Assembly: GCA_009869945.1 (NCBI GenBank)
Contig: WIXG01000206.1
Coordinates: 78,472 to 142,471 of the forward strand
DNA from: Mesaphorura yosii
Taxonomy: Eukaryota; Arthropoda; Collembola; Poduromorpha; Tullbergiidae
Direction: 5' to 3'
DNA: 64,000 nt
In this document: one piece after another, positions 54,001 through 63,429 of the stretch
Layout: the number at the start of each line of letters is the position of its first letter
Position numbering within the stretch: the first letter of the stretch is position 1
The notes under the pieces: generated by a model
What the model was told of the DNA's origin: nothing
Database searches by the model: none
Seen by the model: only the letters and a program-made list of their open reading frames with translations
Translations under genes and position numbers: made by a program

Positions 54001-57000
54001 ATGAAATTTATTGCATGCGTGCTGTATAAAGACTTCAAATGAGATCTCGACTGAGATTTGATCAGGCACAGCACGGGCAATGAATATTAAAGCGAGCTTT
54101 GATTTTCTGCTCAATGATTAGGCCATCATGGAAGACGGATTTAAAGCTGATTAGCATGGACACCACGTACTTCTTGTTCACGATCACGTCCCGGGCACAT
54201 GAGAATGAGAAGGCGTATCGATGAAATTCTGAAGTTGAGAGAAAGCGAGGCTGCTGAAAAAATAACTTGTGAAACAAGTCTGTGATGGATAATTGGATAG
54301 AAATTGTAAACTCGACTGAACAGTGAACAGTAGTTGGGAGTTGAGTGTAATTACATTATCGAACTCATCAAATAAATCATCGTCATTATTCCGTCGTCTG
54401 CTCCTCCACCGCTGCGCTGGCATTTTCTTTGGTTTTATGTTGCGTGGGTTGATCAAAATGAATTAAATAATTAAATCGGTGCAAGGCTATCATTTGGTGG
54501 AAGCGATAAAGCTTAAGATTTCCTGCCTACGTAAATGAATAAAGACGTAAGATAATTAATGAGGACCACATGCGTATTAAGCAGAGGAAAGCATTGTCTC
54601 AGCCTGTCTGCGATCTTGGCATGTGGATTTATCGGTACTTACAGCAAAAATCTAAATTGATTACAGAAAGAATTCAAGTGACTCGCTTTCATCAACAGCA
54701 GGAGTTAGCAGTGGTAGTAATCACACAATTTGGTTAAAAGTCATGCCGTCTTGTCATCCATTACTCTGCTTCTGCTTCCTGGCGTTTGCTTTGCAAGAAC
54801 AACTGAGAAGCATGCAAGACATTGAATCTACTCAACTGTGGAATTTTTGTTGCTTAGCAATTTATCTTTGTGACAAACTCAAACGCGTTTCCTTTACTCA
54901 TTTTGACGATGAACTCGCATAGTTTTTATTCGGTTTTCGATAATTCCCGGACGGAGGAGCACACGCCAATAGAAAGCATTCTATTTTGTGATCTAGTCAA
55001 AGTAGGCGGCAATTAAAATTAATTATAAATTTCTGAGACTTGGAGTTCCGAAATTTCCGATGAATCAAGCTTCTGACTTCTGACGCCAATAACTTGTGGA
55101 TAAACTTGACAAGACTAGGCATCCTTTTTCTCAGGTGCTTAGCCTTTTTGACCCATTTGATCAGAACTTTCAAACGTCCACTTTAATTATTGCGACAATT
55201 ATTTATAGTACAATACAATTAGCAATATTTATTACTTTACGTTGCAACAGCAGTTTCGAGTTCCAATGTGATGCATCGCCGTCGCGTTTTCTTATTAGCA
55301 AGACAAAAACAAAAAGGCACAAAGTGGGACTTGTAACTTTAAATTACTAATTCGGTTTGTAATCTAACCCGAACTGAAGCGGAACCGGTTTTATTAGAAA
55401 ACTCACGTAAGCGAAATAATTTATAAGAGCATACGGCATAGTAGCTGTGTAAGCTAAGGAAACTCGTTGAGGTGACAAATGATGCTAATTTGTTCTCCCC
55501 TTTTCTAATTCTAACCATTGCTTCTTTGTGTTTATCTTGCAGCTGGATGCAAAAAAGAGTCCATTAGCTCTTCTGGCACAAACCTGTAGTCAAATCGGCG
55601 CTGATCCACCCAGCAGCAGCAGCTCCTCGGTTGCGAAATCACTTTTAAACTGCACCACTTCGTCGGGCTCTTCATCTGGTTCGTCTGCCAATTCACACGC
55701 TGAGAGTCAACACGCTTTATCAAAATCAAAGAGTAACAAATCACATCAACACGACTTTCATGAGAAGCATCGAAAGCCTCCTTCTGGCTCCATTAGTCAA
55801 GACAAATCTACGCGCAAGAGCGACGGTAACGCCAACGGCGCGTCGTCCTCCGCGAATGACTCGAGCGGAGGAAGCAATATTTCCACATCAATATTTCCGT
55901 CTGTGACAATTACGAGCAACAACTGCAGTGTGGGCAATATTTCAGAGACTGGTGGCAGGGCACGACATGGAAGCAGCTACAAAACTGGTAGCTCAAAAGT
56001 AATTGTATCAAATCCGGGTAATTCATCACCGAGTAACAATTCCTCTTCGTCATCGTCTTCGTCATCGTGCTCAGCTACTCCTAACCCGGCTAATAAATCA
56101 CCGTCGACATCGATAAGTCCTGTCACCTCGAGTTCAGTGTGTGGAGCAACAAACGGAGCAGCTGACTCAATTTTGTCTTCTGCCTCCAAAACAGCCAAGG
56201 ACTCGCATTCTTCGTCAGCTTGTAATAATAATCCTACGCTGTATTTTTCAACCACGCCAACAGCGTCCACGTCTTCTTCACTTAATAATTCATCATTAAC
56301 GTTCAACAAATTGAATCTCGGCGCTGCTGCTGGTATGCTCTTTCCCAATTCCTCTGCGTCGATTGAATTAGCCTTGAGACATGGCCTCTTCCCAGTCTTG
56401 TACCCACCACATTCTTCCGCCGGACAGTCCGCCGTGTCTGGACTGGGAGCTGGGATTCCGCCGTATCTGCACTCGTACGCCAGACTGAAGGCAGCAGCAG
56501 CCGGGCTCACGAATGGTACAGGCACGAACGCAGAGTCACTCCTCTCGTCGCTGGGAAACAGTGCACACGCACACTCGAGCAACGGATGCCGAGATTCATT
56601 TTGTGGAGGTTGTGAACTTGGACAGCATCTGAAGTCATGTCCTGCTGGCTGCGGACAATGCGACACTCACCAGCACAATAAAAATCCGTTTCTGAGTCCA
56701 TTTGGGTTCCCACTCCTTCCCGGATTTCCGTTGCCGCCATCGCTCGCCGGACTCTATTCGAGCCATGGCCACAACTCTTCAAATTCCTCTCTGCAGCCAT
56801 ACATCTGTAACTGGGTGGCTGGCGGTGACTCGTACTGTGGTAAACGGTTCTCTACTTCCGAAGACCTGCTTCAGCATCTGAGAACGCACACAAATCTTGG
56901 ATCGCTGTCAAGCGCATCAACTCAGGAGGCAATGCAGAGCCTGGCGGCAGCAGCAGCCGCGGGTTACCTGCCATTTCCAGCACATCAATCACATCCACTC

Positions 57001-57354
57001 CTCAGTTCAACGAGCAGTCACCTGAACCGAACATATCCAACACCTCCACTCAGCCCGCTTGGATCCAGCAGATTCCACCCGTACGCAAAACACAGCCACA
57101 CTCACGGCCACGGTCAAACCGGTGGCGGTGGCAGCGGCATCACGTCGTCGACGTCGTCCTCCTCATCAACGTCAGCGTCTCTTGGGAGCATGGCCATGGG
57201 ACTTGGTGGCGGTGGCTCGGCTGCCACTTCCAGTCTGAATTACATGTCACCCGGTTTCCAAGGACTTGGACATCCCGCCCTGAGTCAATATTACCCATAC
57301 TCACTGTTTGGCCAGCGACTATTCGGGTCTTCGGCAAGTTCATTGCATCCATGA
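51098..57354 (+). CDS. elB/noc: NET-family zinc-finger transcriptional repressor, noc/elbow type (copy 2)
   Basis: Second member of the family in the window and paralogue of copy 1. Exon 1 is 51098-51169 (24 codons, ending ACG|GTAAGT); exon 2 is 55543-57354 (603 codons plus TGA) after a TTGCAG acceptor, phase 0, giving 627 residues. Shared marks: QYLRPEYLTPLPTT at 11-24; Sp motif LDAKKSPLALLAQTCSQIG at 25-43; cysteine module CRDSFCGGC (373-381) and CPAGCGQC (390-397); finger C446, C456, H469, H473 with a C-x9-C spacing; RTYPTPPLSPL; RFHPYAK; and a C-terminal YPYSLFGQR box. The first intron sits at exactly the same codon as in copy 1, so it predates the duplication. Unlike copy 1, the finger lies in one uninterrupted exon and no FKPY motif is present. 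Long Ser-rich runs fill residues 45-280. Noc versus elbow identity is not resolved; the MLTSS start leans to elbow. Confidence 0.93.
51170..55542 (+). other. First intron of zinc-finger copy 2 (4.4 kb)
   Basis: GTAAGT donor and TTGCAG acceptor. No nested exon was recognised in either strand. The matching intron in copy 1 is only 240 bases (13914-14153), so this one has grown or kept regulatory DNA. Confidence 0.7.
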
Positions 57355-58390
57355 AGGATTTCTCTTAAGATTCTCACAAGTTGCGATTTTGACTTTGACT
57401 ACTGTAATTTATTAAACCATGTCAAGATCGCGACCATGATTGCGAATTTGCGATCGCGATCCAAGTTAAGTTCGTAGTAGATAAATAAATCTATGAGTGT
57501 TTGTGTATTGATGATTAATGAAGGCTTGCGCCCAGTTCTTTCAAGTGCGAATGGCATTGGCATCCAAGACAAGACGCCTGCTTGCTTGATTACGTTTTGC
57601 TTTGCAGCGTGGCGTGGCCGTGTGGCCTTGCCCGATGACGGCTCGACTTGGCTGCTTGGTCGTTGATAGATGAGCTGTGAATTTCAGCAGCGCAGCGTTG
57701 AAAATAAGACAAGTGAGTTGAAGCGCCAAAAGGGACGACTGTCTGTTCAGCTGTCAGAATAAAGAGAGAATAAAAAATCCAATTTAAAAATTTGCAGGGT
57801 GGATGACAGGTGTCATCGTTTCTTCTCCTTCGCGCCGTGCATCCATCCTCCGCCACAATGACATTAGCGTACGCGGACGGGCGAAAAGTAAAGAACACGT
57901 CACAATCACACGTTCGTACACTGCAGGCAGGCGTGGGGCTCCTAGTGAAAAGCAGCACAAAGCCGTCGGAGTTTACATTTTTCTCTTTTCACCGCTCGCT
58001 CGCTCATTTCTTTCATGCCAGGACCGACGAGACGCACCAACACCGAATATGCATTAATTTATTTACAAGACCCCCGAGTCCGGAGACACTTGTCTGTCAG
58101 GCGTGGCGACGTGGGACATGAAGCTTAGATTACGGGATAATTGATATGGAAATGAATACTAAAGAAGATGCGATTGGCGTGCGAAATCGAATTTCAAGAA
58201 GTTATGAACGATTTTCTAACGAGAAAGCCGCAAAATTCCTTCTCAACATTTACCAAAATTTTATTTACCAATATGAAGGAGGCCTTAACCTGGATGGATA
58301 CAATTAAATGAGAACCGTTAACTGATAGTAACTTATCCTACTTCAACATCAGATACAGTAACCCTAAGCTTATGCAAGGATCATATCAGC
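57355..58390. other. Convergent spacer between zinc-finger copy 2 and the SYCP3-like gene
   Basis: It holds the 3' UTR of copy 2, with AATAAA at 57484-57489, and a candidate minus-strand AATAAA for the SYCP3-like gene at 58260-58265. The open frames here are short and lack motifs. Confidence 0.5.
57484..57489 (+). terminator. Probable polyadenylation signal of zinc-finger copy 2
   Basis: AATAAA, 130 bases after the TGA stop. Confidence 0.5.
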
Positions 58391-59443
58391 CTAAACTTTA
58401 ACCTTCGCCAATGTTTCAGTTTCTGTCTGGACAATTTCATTCTTCAGCTTGTTGTAAAGTTCACGCAGTGACTGCTCGCACATCTGTGTCAAATCATTCA
58501 AGCCATCCGTGTGTTTCTCGTCGAAATGCTTCAGGTCCTGCAATTAACAGAATAACCAGAGTTAAGTTTCGCGTTAATGTATCTCTGTGTCGGTTGGCAG
58601 TAAATGTGCGTACTTCTGTAAACTTCGTGTAAAGGGCCGACTGCATGTTGACAACATTTTCAATGGACCTGCGGACTTCTTCACTACTTTGATTGATAAT
58701 CTGCATAGACTGCTCGTGCTTCTCGTACTAGATATTGATTTGAGAAACACGATCAGCTTAATTCTAATCACAAGTAGGCGAGTGTTCAATTTTTACCTGA
58801 ACAGTCCCTAAGTGAATCATGTTTTCCATCCTTTCTTGTACCTTCTCAGACTCAGCTCGCAGGATATCAACCAATTTTTGTCTTTCTTCAGCGTGACGCG
58901 CACTCATGCGGTGAAAGTTAAGTGGAATGGCATCTACGTCTGTGGGGATAAAAACGGACATTATAAAACGAATACTTTGTTTAATTGTCAATTGGAATTA
59001 CTTTTAAATTGATCCGCCAGCTTCTTCTTTTTAGCTCGAACTTTTTGTTGAATTTCCGTTCCAAGTCGTCCAATCAATTCAGTTACTTTACTGCGTCCAG
59101 AAACAGAGCCGAAATCGTCATCAGAGTAAAAATCACTGCAAAAAGAGTCGTCAACTCCAATCCCAAGCCCCTTTGAGGTCGATGGCGCATTCTTTCCAGC
59201 AATTGAAGATTCCCTTGACTGTGGTTGCTCTCCATGTGCACGTTTTCTTGAACTTGTGGTAGCCGGTGGCCGAAACAAATCCGTATCATCTTTCTTATCA
59301 TGTTTGTCGCCATACTTCATTCCGTCGTTGTCCAAGGGGTCACCAAGTTGTTCGTCCAAGTATTTCTTCACTTTTGTTTTTGGCGAAAGTGTTAGTTCAC
59401 GGATTGGGAACATTTTCTTTCCTACAACTTTTGTGAGACTCAT
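58391..59443 (-). CDS. SYCP3 (Cor1/Xlr) family protein, synaptonemal complex axial element-like
   Basis: Four exons on the minus strand: 59443-59002, 58939-58797, 58727-58614 and 58537-58391. Introns are 62, 69 and 76 bases, all GT-AG, and the frame closes in a TAG with 281 residues. The first 120 residues are charged and disordered. Residues 120 to 281 look like the Cor1 helical domain: a segment reading VTELIGRLGTEIQQKVRAKK aligns with the family's pattern of a short hydrophobic helix followed by a basic KAKRKRLE-like stretch, then long coiled-coil helices (HAEERQKLVDILRAESEKVQ, FTEDLKHFDEKHTDGLNDL). SYCP3 organises meiotic chromosome axes in the nucleus and is usually 230-260 residues. Assignment rests on pattern and helix order without a search; another coiled-coil family remains possible. 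Gene structure is more certain than function. Confidence 0.65.
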
Positions 59444-59814
59444 TCAACTGTTCACTGAACAAAACACTGAAAACGGAAAGTGCACGAATTATTTGTTCAA
59501 TGTCGAATTCGAATTCGGATTTAAAAGTAAAACTGACGCGCGTAGCACTGCAGCAGCATTTCATAGAAAAGGCAAATCATCTATTGGCATGAAGCTTTGC
59601 ATTGCATTGAATTTTGAGTGGAAGTCGGATTTTCTGTTCAAAAGTCAAAAGCAGTTATGGGCAGCGGAGTTTTGCATTTAGCATGGTTGACAGTGAGTTA
59701 ACCAATCACAGCGCATCATTTAATTTGCCCTTCTGCACACATGTGCATAGGACGGAAAGTTTTGGCTTCGTCATGGAATTTTACGGCCTGTGCTTGCTCG
59801 TCTCAGCAGACGGG
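59444..59814. other. Spacer upstream of the SYCP3-like gene
   Basis: This is the divergent 5' region of the SYCP3-like gene, including a perfect CGAATTCGAATTCG palindrome near 59503-59516. The plus-strand open frame 59614-59976 crosses into the next region but shows no recognisable domain. Confidence 0.4.
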
Positions 59815-59851
59815 TATAAAAGGCACGCCTCTGGCCATGAACTCCTCATTC
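59815..59851 (+). promoter_or_regulatory. TATA box plus initiator, candidate core promoter
   Basis: TATAAAAGGC starts at 59815 and an arthropod-type initiator TCATTC lies at 59846-59851, placing its A at 59848, 33 bases after the first T of the TATA box. It points toward the endonuclease relic. The elements are seen; use as a promoter is inferred. Confidence 0.35.
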
Positions 59852-60011
59852 CGTCTCTGGACTCCGGAGAAGCAGGCTGGTGTGGGTTAGCCGCAATACC
59901 GCTCTCGGCACCAGAAACTGGTAACGCTGGCTATCCGCAAGTGGTGGTTCCCATCTCTGCCCCCCATTCCACCTAATTTAGCTCGTTCCACTCGTTTCCC
60001 CAAAGGATACG

Positions 60012-60520
60012 ATGAGATCTAGAATTCTCGAATATTGGTATAAGAGTGGACGAAATGGTCAAGTCATCCATACAGTCATACGGGCTAAGATTAGTCTATT
60101 ATTCAAAAGAAGTGATATTGGTGATTTCAATTCAATCCAGCCTTGGTAGAATCATATGTTAGCCATTGAAGCCACGAGGTTATGATACGAATTCTGGAAT
60201 TCTTGGTGAGAGAGGTCATCTTCTTGCAGCACAACTTTGTGGTTCACCACAGTGGTATAATTTAGCTCTACAAAACTCAAGCATGAATGCAAATCGTGGT
60301 CTCTATGAAGGTTGGATTAATATGGAGCACACTTTAGCAAGCTACGTTAGAAAACAATGTGGACAGATTCATTTCACTGTCATTCTCAACTACGATTAGA
60401 CGAGATCAGGTAGAGAAGAGTTTCAGCCAATTGGATTCAACGCTTATTGCTACTAGGACAGCTAACCCGAACTGAGAGATATCCGGTTTGATGTACTTCG
60501 ATAATGACTACTACACAGGA
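60012..60520 (+). pseudogene. Decayed DNA/RNA non-specific endonuclease (NS_2-like) relic
   Basis: Two stretches in different frames resemble one nuclease domain. The first (60012-60146) begins at an ATG, contains ILEYWYKSGRNGQ, similar to the strand that opens this domain, and ends in TAG. The second (60163-60399) lies one frame away and holds the active-site type block RGHLLAAQLCGS, then YNLALQ, a NANRG turn and WINMEH, the order seen in the RGH...LGGS...NLVPQ...N...W..ME signature. After a TAG at 60397-60399 the same frame still reads family-like sequence (EEFQPIGFNAY) before further stops. At least one frameshift and probably one premature stop make it non-functional. The family is best known from bacterial effector nucleases, so bacterial ancestry is possible. 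A real intron at the break is unlikely because the gap is too short. Confidence 0.6.
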
Positions 60521-60611
60521 ATTACACATTGATTAGCTTCAGATGATTTATAAAAATTGCAGAATAAATAAATCTCCAAAACTAAAACAGGTCAATTAAA
60601 GTTAATTGCCT

Positions 60612-61717
60612 TCAAACCTTCTGCATTTGTTTAGCCTCTTTACCTTTACCTTTATCAATCTCATTCACGCCCTCTAACAACTTCGCATCATACACCAAGA
60701 TAAGGGACAAGATAAGGATCCAAATCCCTTGAATTACCATGGAAGCAATAGGAAAATGTTGCCATAGACAGGCGATGTAGATGCCAAATATAATTACCAC
60801 TACAAAACTGACGAGTAGGGAAATATTCAAACGGGTAAGCCCCCATTTAGTCTGGAGGGTGAAAAGGGCAACCCCAAAATGGACCAGTGCGAAGGCTCCC
60901 ATCGTCAGAATCAAGATTTCAAGGCTGTAAATACGCCAAAGCTTAGAAATTGCTTTAAAATTGGACTCAAGCATAAACTTACTCAAATTGTGCACCAAAA
61001 ACCGCCACCAGAACTCCATCAGCCAGCGTAAGCGTGCCAAAGTAAAGAAAACTTGCCGCCACCGAATTCGAACAAATCCGTCCAAAGCAGGGGCACACAC
61101 ACAAGAGTACCATGAGTCCAATACATGTGGCGTAGGCGCTGATCCAGAATGCTGGGGTATTTTGTGTAAACTCCTTTAGCGGTGCGTAGTACAAGAATAG
61201 GGCAATCAGGCCTTCACCAGCCAGGAGTCGAATGCCAATCAATACGTACACTATTCGAATGAAAGCCAGCTGGCAAGATTTGTTGCAATACTTTAAAACT
61301 TTCTTCATATCATTTCCGTAGAGAAAGACGGAAAAGGTGGGACGGCCACCGCCACCCTCCTGGGTCCAGGCTGATGAGTTTTCAGGTTTTGGGATATAAA
61401 CATAAGGGGTGGGGGTGTCAACTGGGACGGATGTCAATCCATACCAATTCTGAGCGATTCCAGTGTGGAATGATTGTTGATACTTTGGCGGAGGCTCCTC
61501 TAGGTCCCCCAGCAGTTGCTTAGTACATTCTCCATCCACTGCAGCCATCATAGACGTGTACGGTGGCGGAGGTGTTGGATAGCCTTGGACGGGCACTTCT
61601 TGATTGTTCTTTGGCATTTCTTGTTGCAGGGCCGACTCTGCGCAACAAGTAAGTTAATTGACATCCAACCAGTTACCGCTAAAGCTATTTAATTACTGTA
61701 ATTAATTACTTACCCAT
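60612..61717 (-). CDS. Lifeguard / TMBIM (BI-1-like) family membrane protein
   Basis: Three coding exons: 61717-61714 (only ATGG), 61637-60983 and 60924-60612 (TGA), with GT-AG introns of 76 and 58 bases; the product is 323 residues. The start was moved upstream of the in-frame ATG at 61617 because a GTAAGT donor follows ATGG at 61714 and a TTGCGCAG acceptor restores the frame, adding MESALQQE. The N-terminus is proline-rich with PPPPY and PPPKY motifs, as in GRINA and lifeguard proteins. Six hydrophobic helices follow, starting at about residue 125, and the family's FTLQTKW and VYDAKLL words are present. These proteins control calcium leak and cell death at the ER, Golgi or plasma membrane. 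The usual seventh helix is absent: the protein ends about 20 charged residues after VYDAKLL. Confidence 0.82.
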
Positions 61718-62225
61718 TTTAAAGGTGTGCGAATTTGGGAAAGGATGAAATGTTTGTTCACTACGCAAGTTACTCACTTGACTCTTGATCAGTTACTGAC
61801 CATTGGTTACAGACTTTCGTTCGGAAAATGTAAACGTATTGATTGAGGTAAAATGATGACTAGGTAGTAATTGATATATCATTGTTTGTGTGCAAATCCT
61901 TATCTTATCAAATTCCATTGAAAATTTACAGTATACCAGGATACTACACGATACGAAGATACATGAATTCTCCCTAGAAAGGACATGAGGTCAACTGATG
62001 TACGTTTTCAGAGTTCTTCCCGTTTTCCTTGCTTGCACTCCGCACTTGTCTACGGCTCGGTGAATCGGCGCGGCGAACATATTTGAATTTTCATACCAAG
62101 AGAGTCAATCGAACCGATGCACGTGCGCCTTTTTTGTGCGCAAATTTTTAATTAAGCTTTGCACTTTTAATCTTGATTAATTACTGCGTTACGTAATTTT
62201 GAATCACTTTGTTAAGTGGCCTAGG

Positions 62226-62240
62226 TTAGGTTAGGTTAGG
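62226..62240 (+). repeat. (TTAGG)3 telomere-type repeat
   Basis: Three perfect tandem TTAGG units, the common arthropod telomere repeat, at an internal site. Short interstitial copies are common and need not mark an old chromosome end. Confidence 0.8.
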
Positions 62241-62316
62241 GCTTTAAAGGGGAGTGCAATGCAACTGCCTAGTGGCCAATGTGTTTCAGTAAGGCCCACT
62301 AGCCCCCTGTGTTAAA

Positions 62317-62559
62317 TTAGTACGCAAGGAGCGCTTGAATACGCTTGTGCCGGACGCGCCGTTGGTAGTGGGTTTTTGTCAACCGGTCTTGGTACCAAAA
62401 AACGTCCCACTTGACTGTGACAAAGCGGCAGTACGAATTCCAACCACGTTTCAAAGAAACCAACACATATGAGTTCTCGTCGACCTTTACATAGTTTTGA
62501 AAACCCAATCCACTTCGGCAGGGGCCGTCGTACCACGTCACCGTCACGTCACGGACCTG
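62317..62559 (-). CDS. Possible terminal exon of an unidentified gene
   Basis: A minus-strand frame of about 80 codons follows a potential TGACTTCAG acceptor at about 62560 and ends in a stop near 62317. It reads WYDGPCRSGLGFQNYVKVDE and later WNSYCRFVTVKWDVFWYQD, which is protein-like, with GC-rich codons unlike the surrounding DNA. No partner exon was found upstream and I do not recognise the family. It could equally be part of a repeat. Confidence 0.22.
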   Translation of the reverse strand, partial: QVRDVTVTWYDGPCRSGLGFQNYVKVDENSYVLVSLKRGWNSYCRFVTVKWDVFWYQDRLTKTHYQRRVRHKRIQALLAY

Positions 62560-62924
62560 AAGTCAGTCGTTCACGACGGACCGTCATCTGTCCGGACTGC
62601 GTCCAGAATCAATGTTTTTAAATTAGATGGAACTTCAGGATATTTCAAGAAATCTAAGGATTTGTCAAGGGTAGCATGTTTGTTTTTTCCATGGTATCAT
62701 TGGAATCACTGAAGGTGCAGTCATTATTAAGGCATTTGACTAATGTGAATTATAATTTGTTTATTTTGTCATCTTGGGGAATGTTCTATACTTTTTCATT
62801 TGTGAATTGAAGCAGTGGAGAAATACTGAATAAAAGTCTATATTTTTTTATCAGTTCAAGTGCGAAGGCCAACTAATAGCGTTCATTAATTGTGAGCGTT
62901 GATCTCCTTCCTCATTTCAGTAGG

Positions 62925-63222
62925 CACAGTGTCCGGAAATCGACGCTTGCTTGCAGGTACGTTTTTTCATATATTCTAGGCATATAGCATATCAGAAGAA
63001 AGCCCTAACATAGGGCTAACCAACGGTACCGGTCACAGCATTCTACATTGACCCAGTGCCGAGATATCTGAGGTCAAAGGTCAAAACCCGACTTCGGGTT
63101 TTTCGTAGAATTCGTGCCCGAATCCGAACTTTGACTTAACCAATGGGTGTAGGACTTCAAAATACATAAGAATATATGAAAAAACGTACCCGCAAGCAAC
63201 CGTCGATTTCCGGATACAGTGT
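62925..63222. mobile_element. Short inverted-repeat element (MITE-like)
   Basis: About 53 bases at 62925-62977 are repeated in inverted orientation at 63170-63222, with only a few differences. The shared core includes TCCGGAAATCGACG and a GGTACGTTTTTTCATATATTC-type stretch (left copy 62956-62976). The 298-base unit has no coding capacity. TA is found beside each end (left 62920-62921, right 63222-63223 region), compatible with a Tc1/mariner-type MITE, though the exact ends are uncertain. Inside lie two small hairpins, AGCCCTA/TAGGGCT at 63001-63017 and AACCCG/CGGGTT near 63086-63101. Confidence 0.65.
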
Positions 63223-63429
63223 ACCGTTGGATTTGCTATTCTCCTTTCAAATATGAAATATGCGATGTACGCAATTGGAAAAAACTGCGAAATGCATGCA
63301 GACGAAGTTACAAAACGGAGCAGTTTCATTGAAGCTTGGTTGCCGTTTCATTTCTTGTGAATAAGGAAAGAAACTTTTCTATGAACATATCGTTCCTGTT
63401 TTCAGCAACAATAATGATGTATTTACTAT

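Larger units (their letters stand above)
61718..62925. other. Spacer with TTAGG array and a GC-rich patch
   Basis: It includes the 5' flank of the lifeguard gene. A GC- and CpG-rich patch at about 62335-62620 contrasts with its neighbours and holds a possible minus-strand exon (see separate entry). The remainder to the inverted-repeat element shows nothing recognisable. Confidence 0.4.

Noticed and set aside
55977-56666. 229-codon minus-strand open frame
   Set aside because: Antisense shadow of the Ser-rich coding exon of zinc-finger copy 2.
59614-59976. 120-codon plus-strand open frame ahead of the nuclease relic
   Set aside because: Considered as the N-terminal part of the nuclease, but no motif is visible and the frame does not connect to the nuclease reads without assuming extra events. 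It also spans the TATA box.
63081-63329. 82-codon minus-strand open frame
   Set aside because: It includes the right arm of the inverted-repeat element and reads across its boundary, so it is not a gene.
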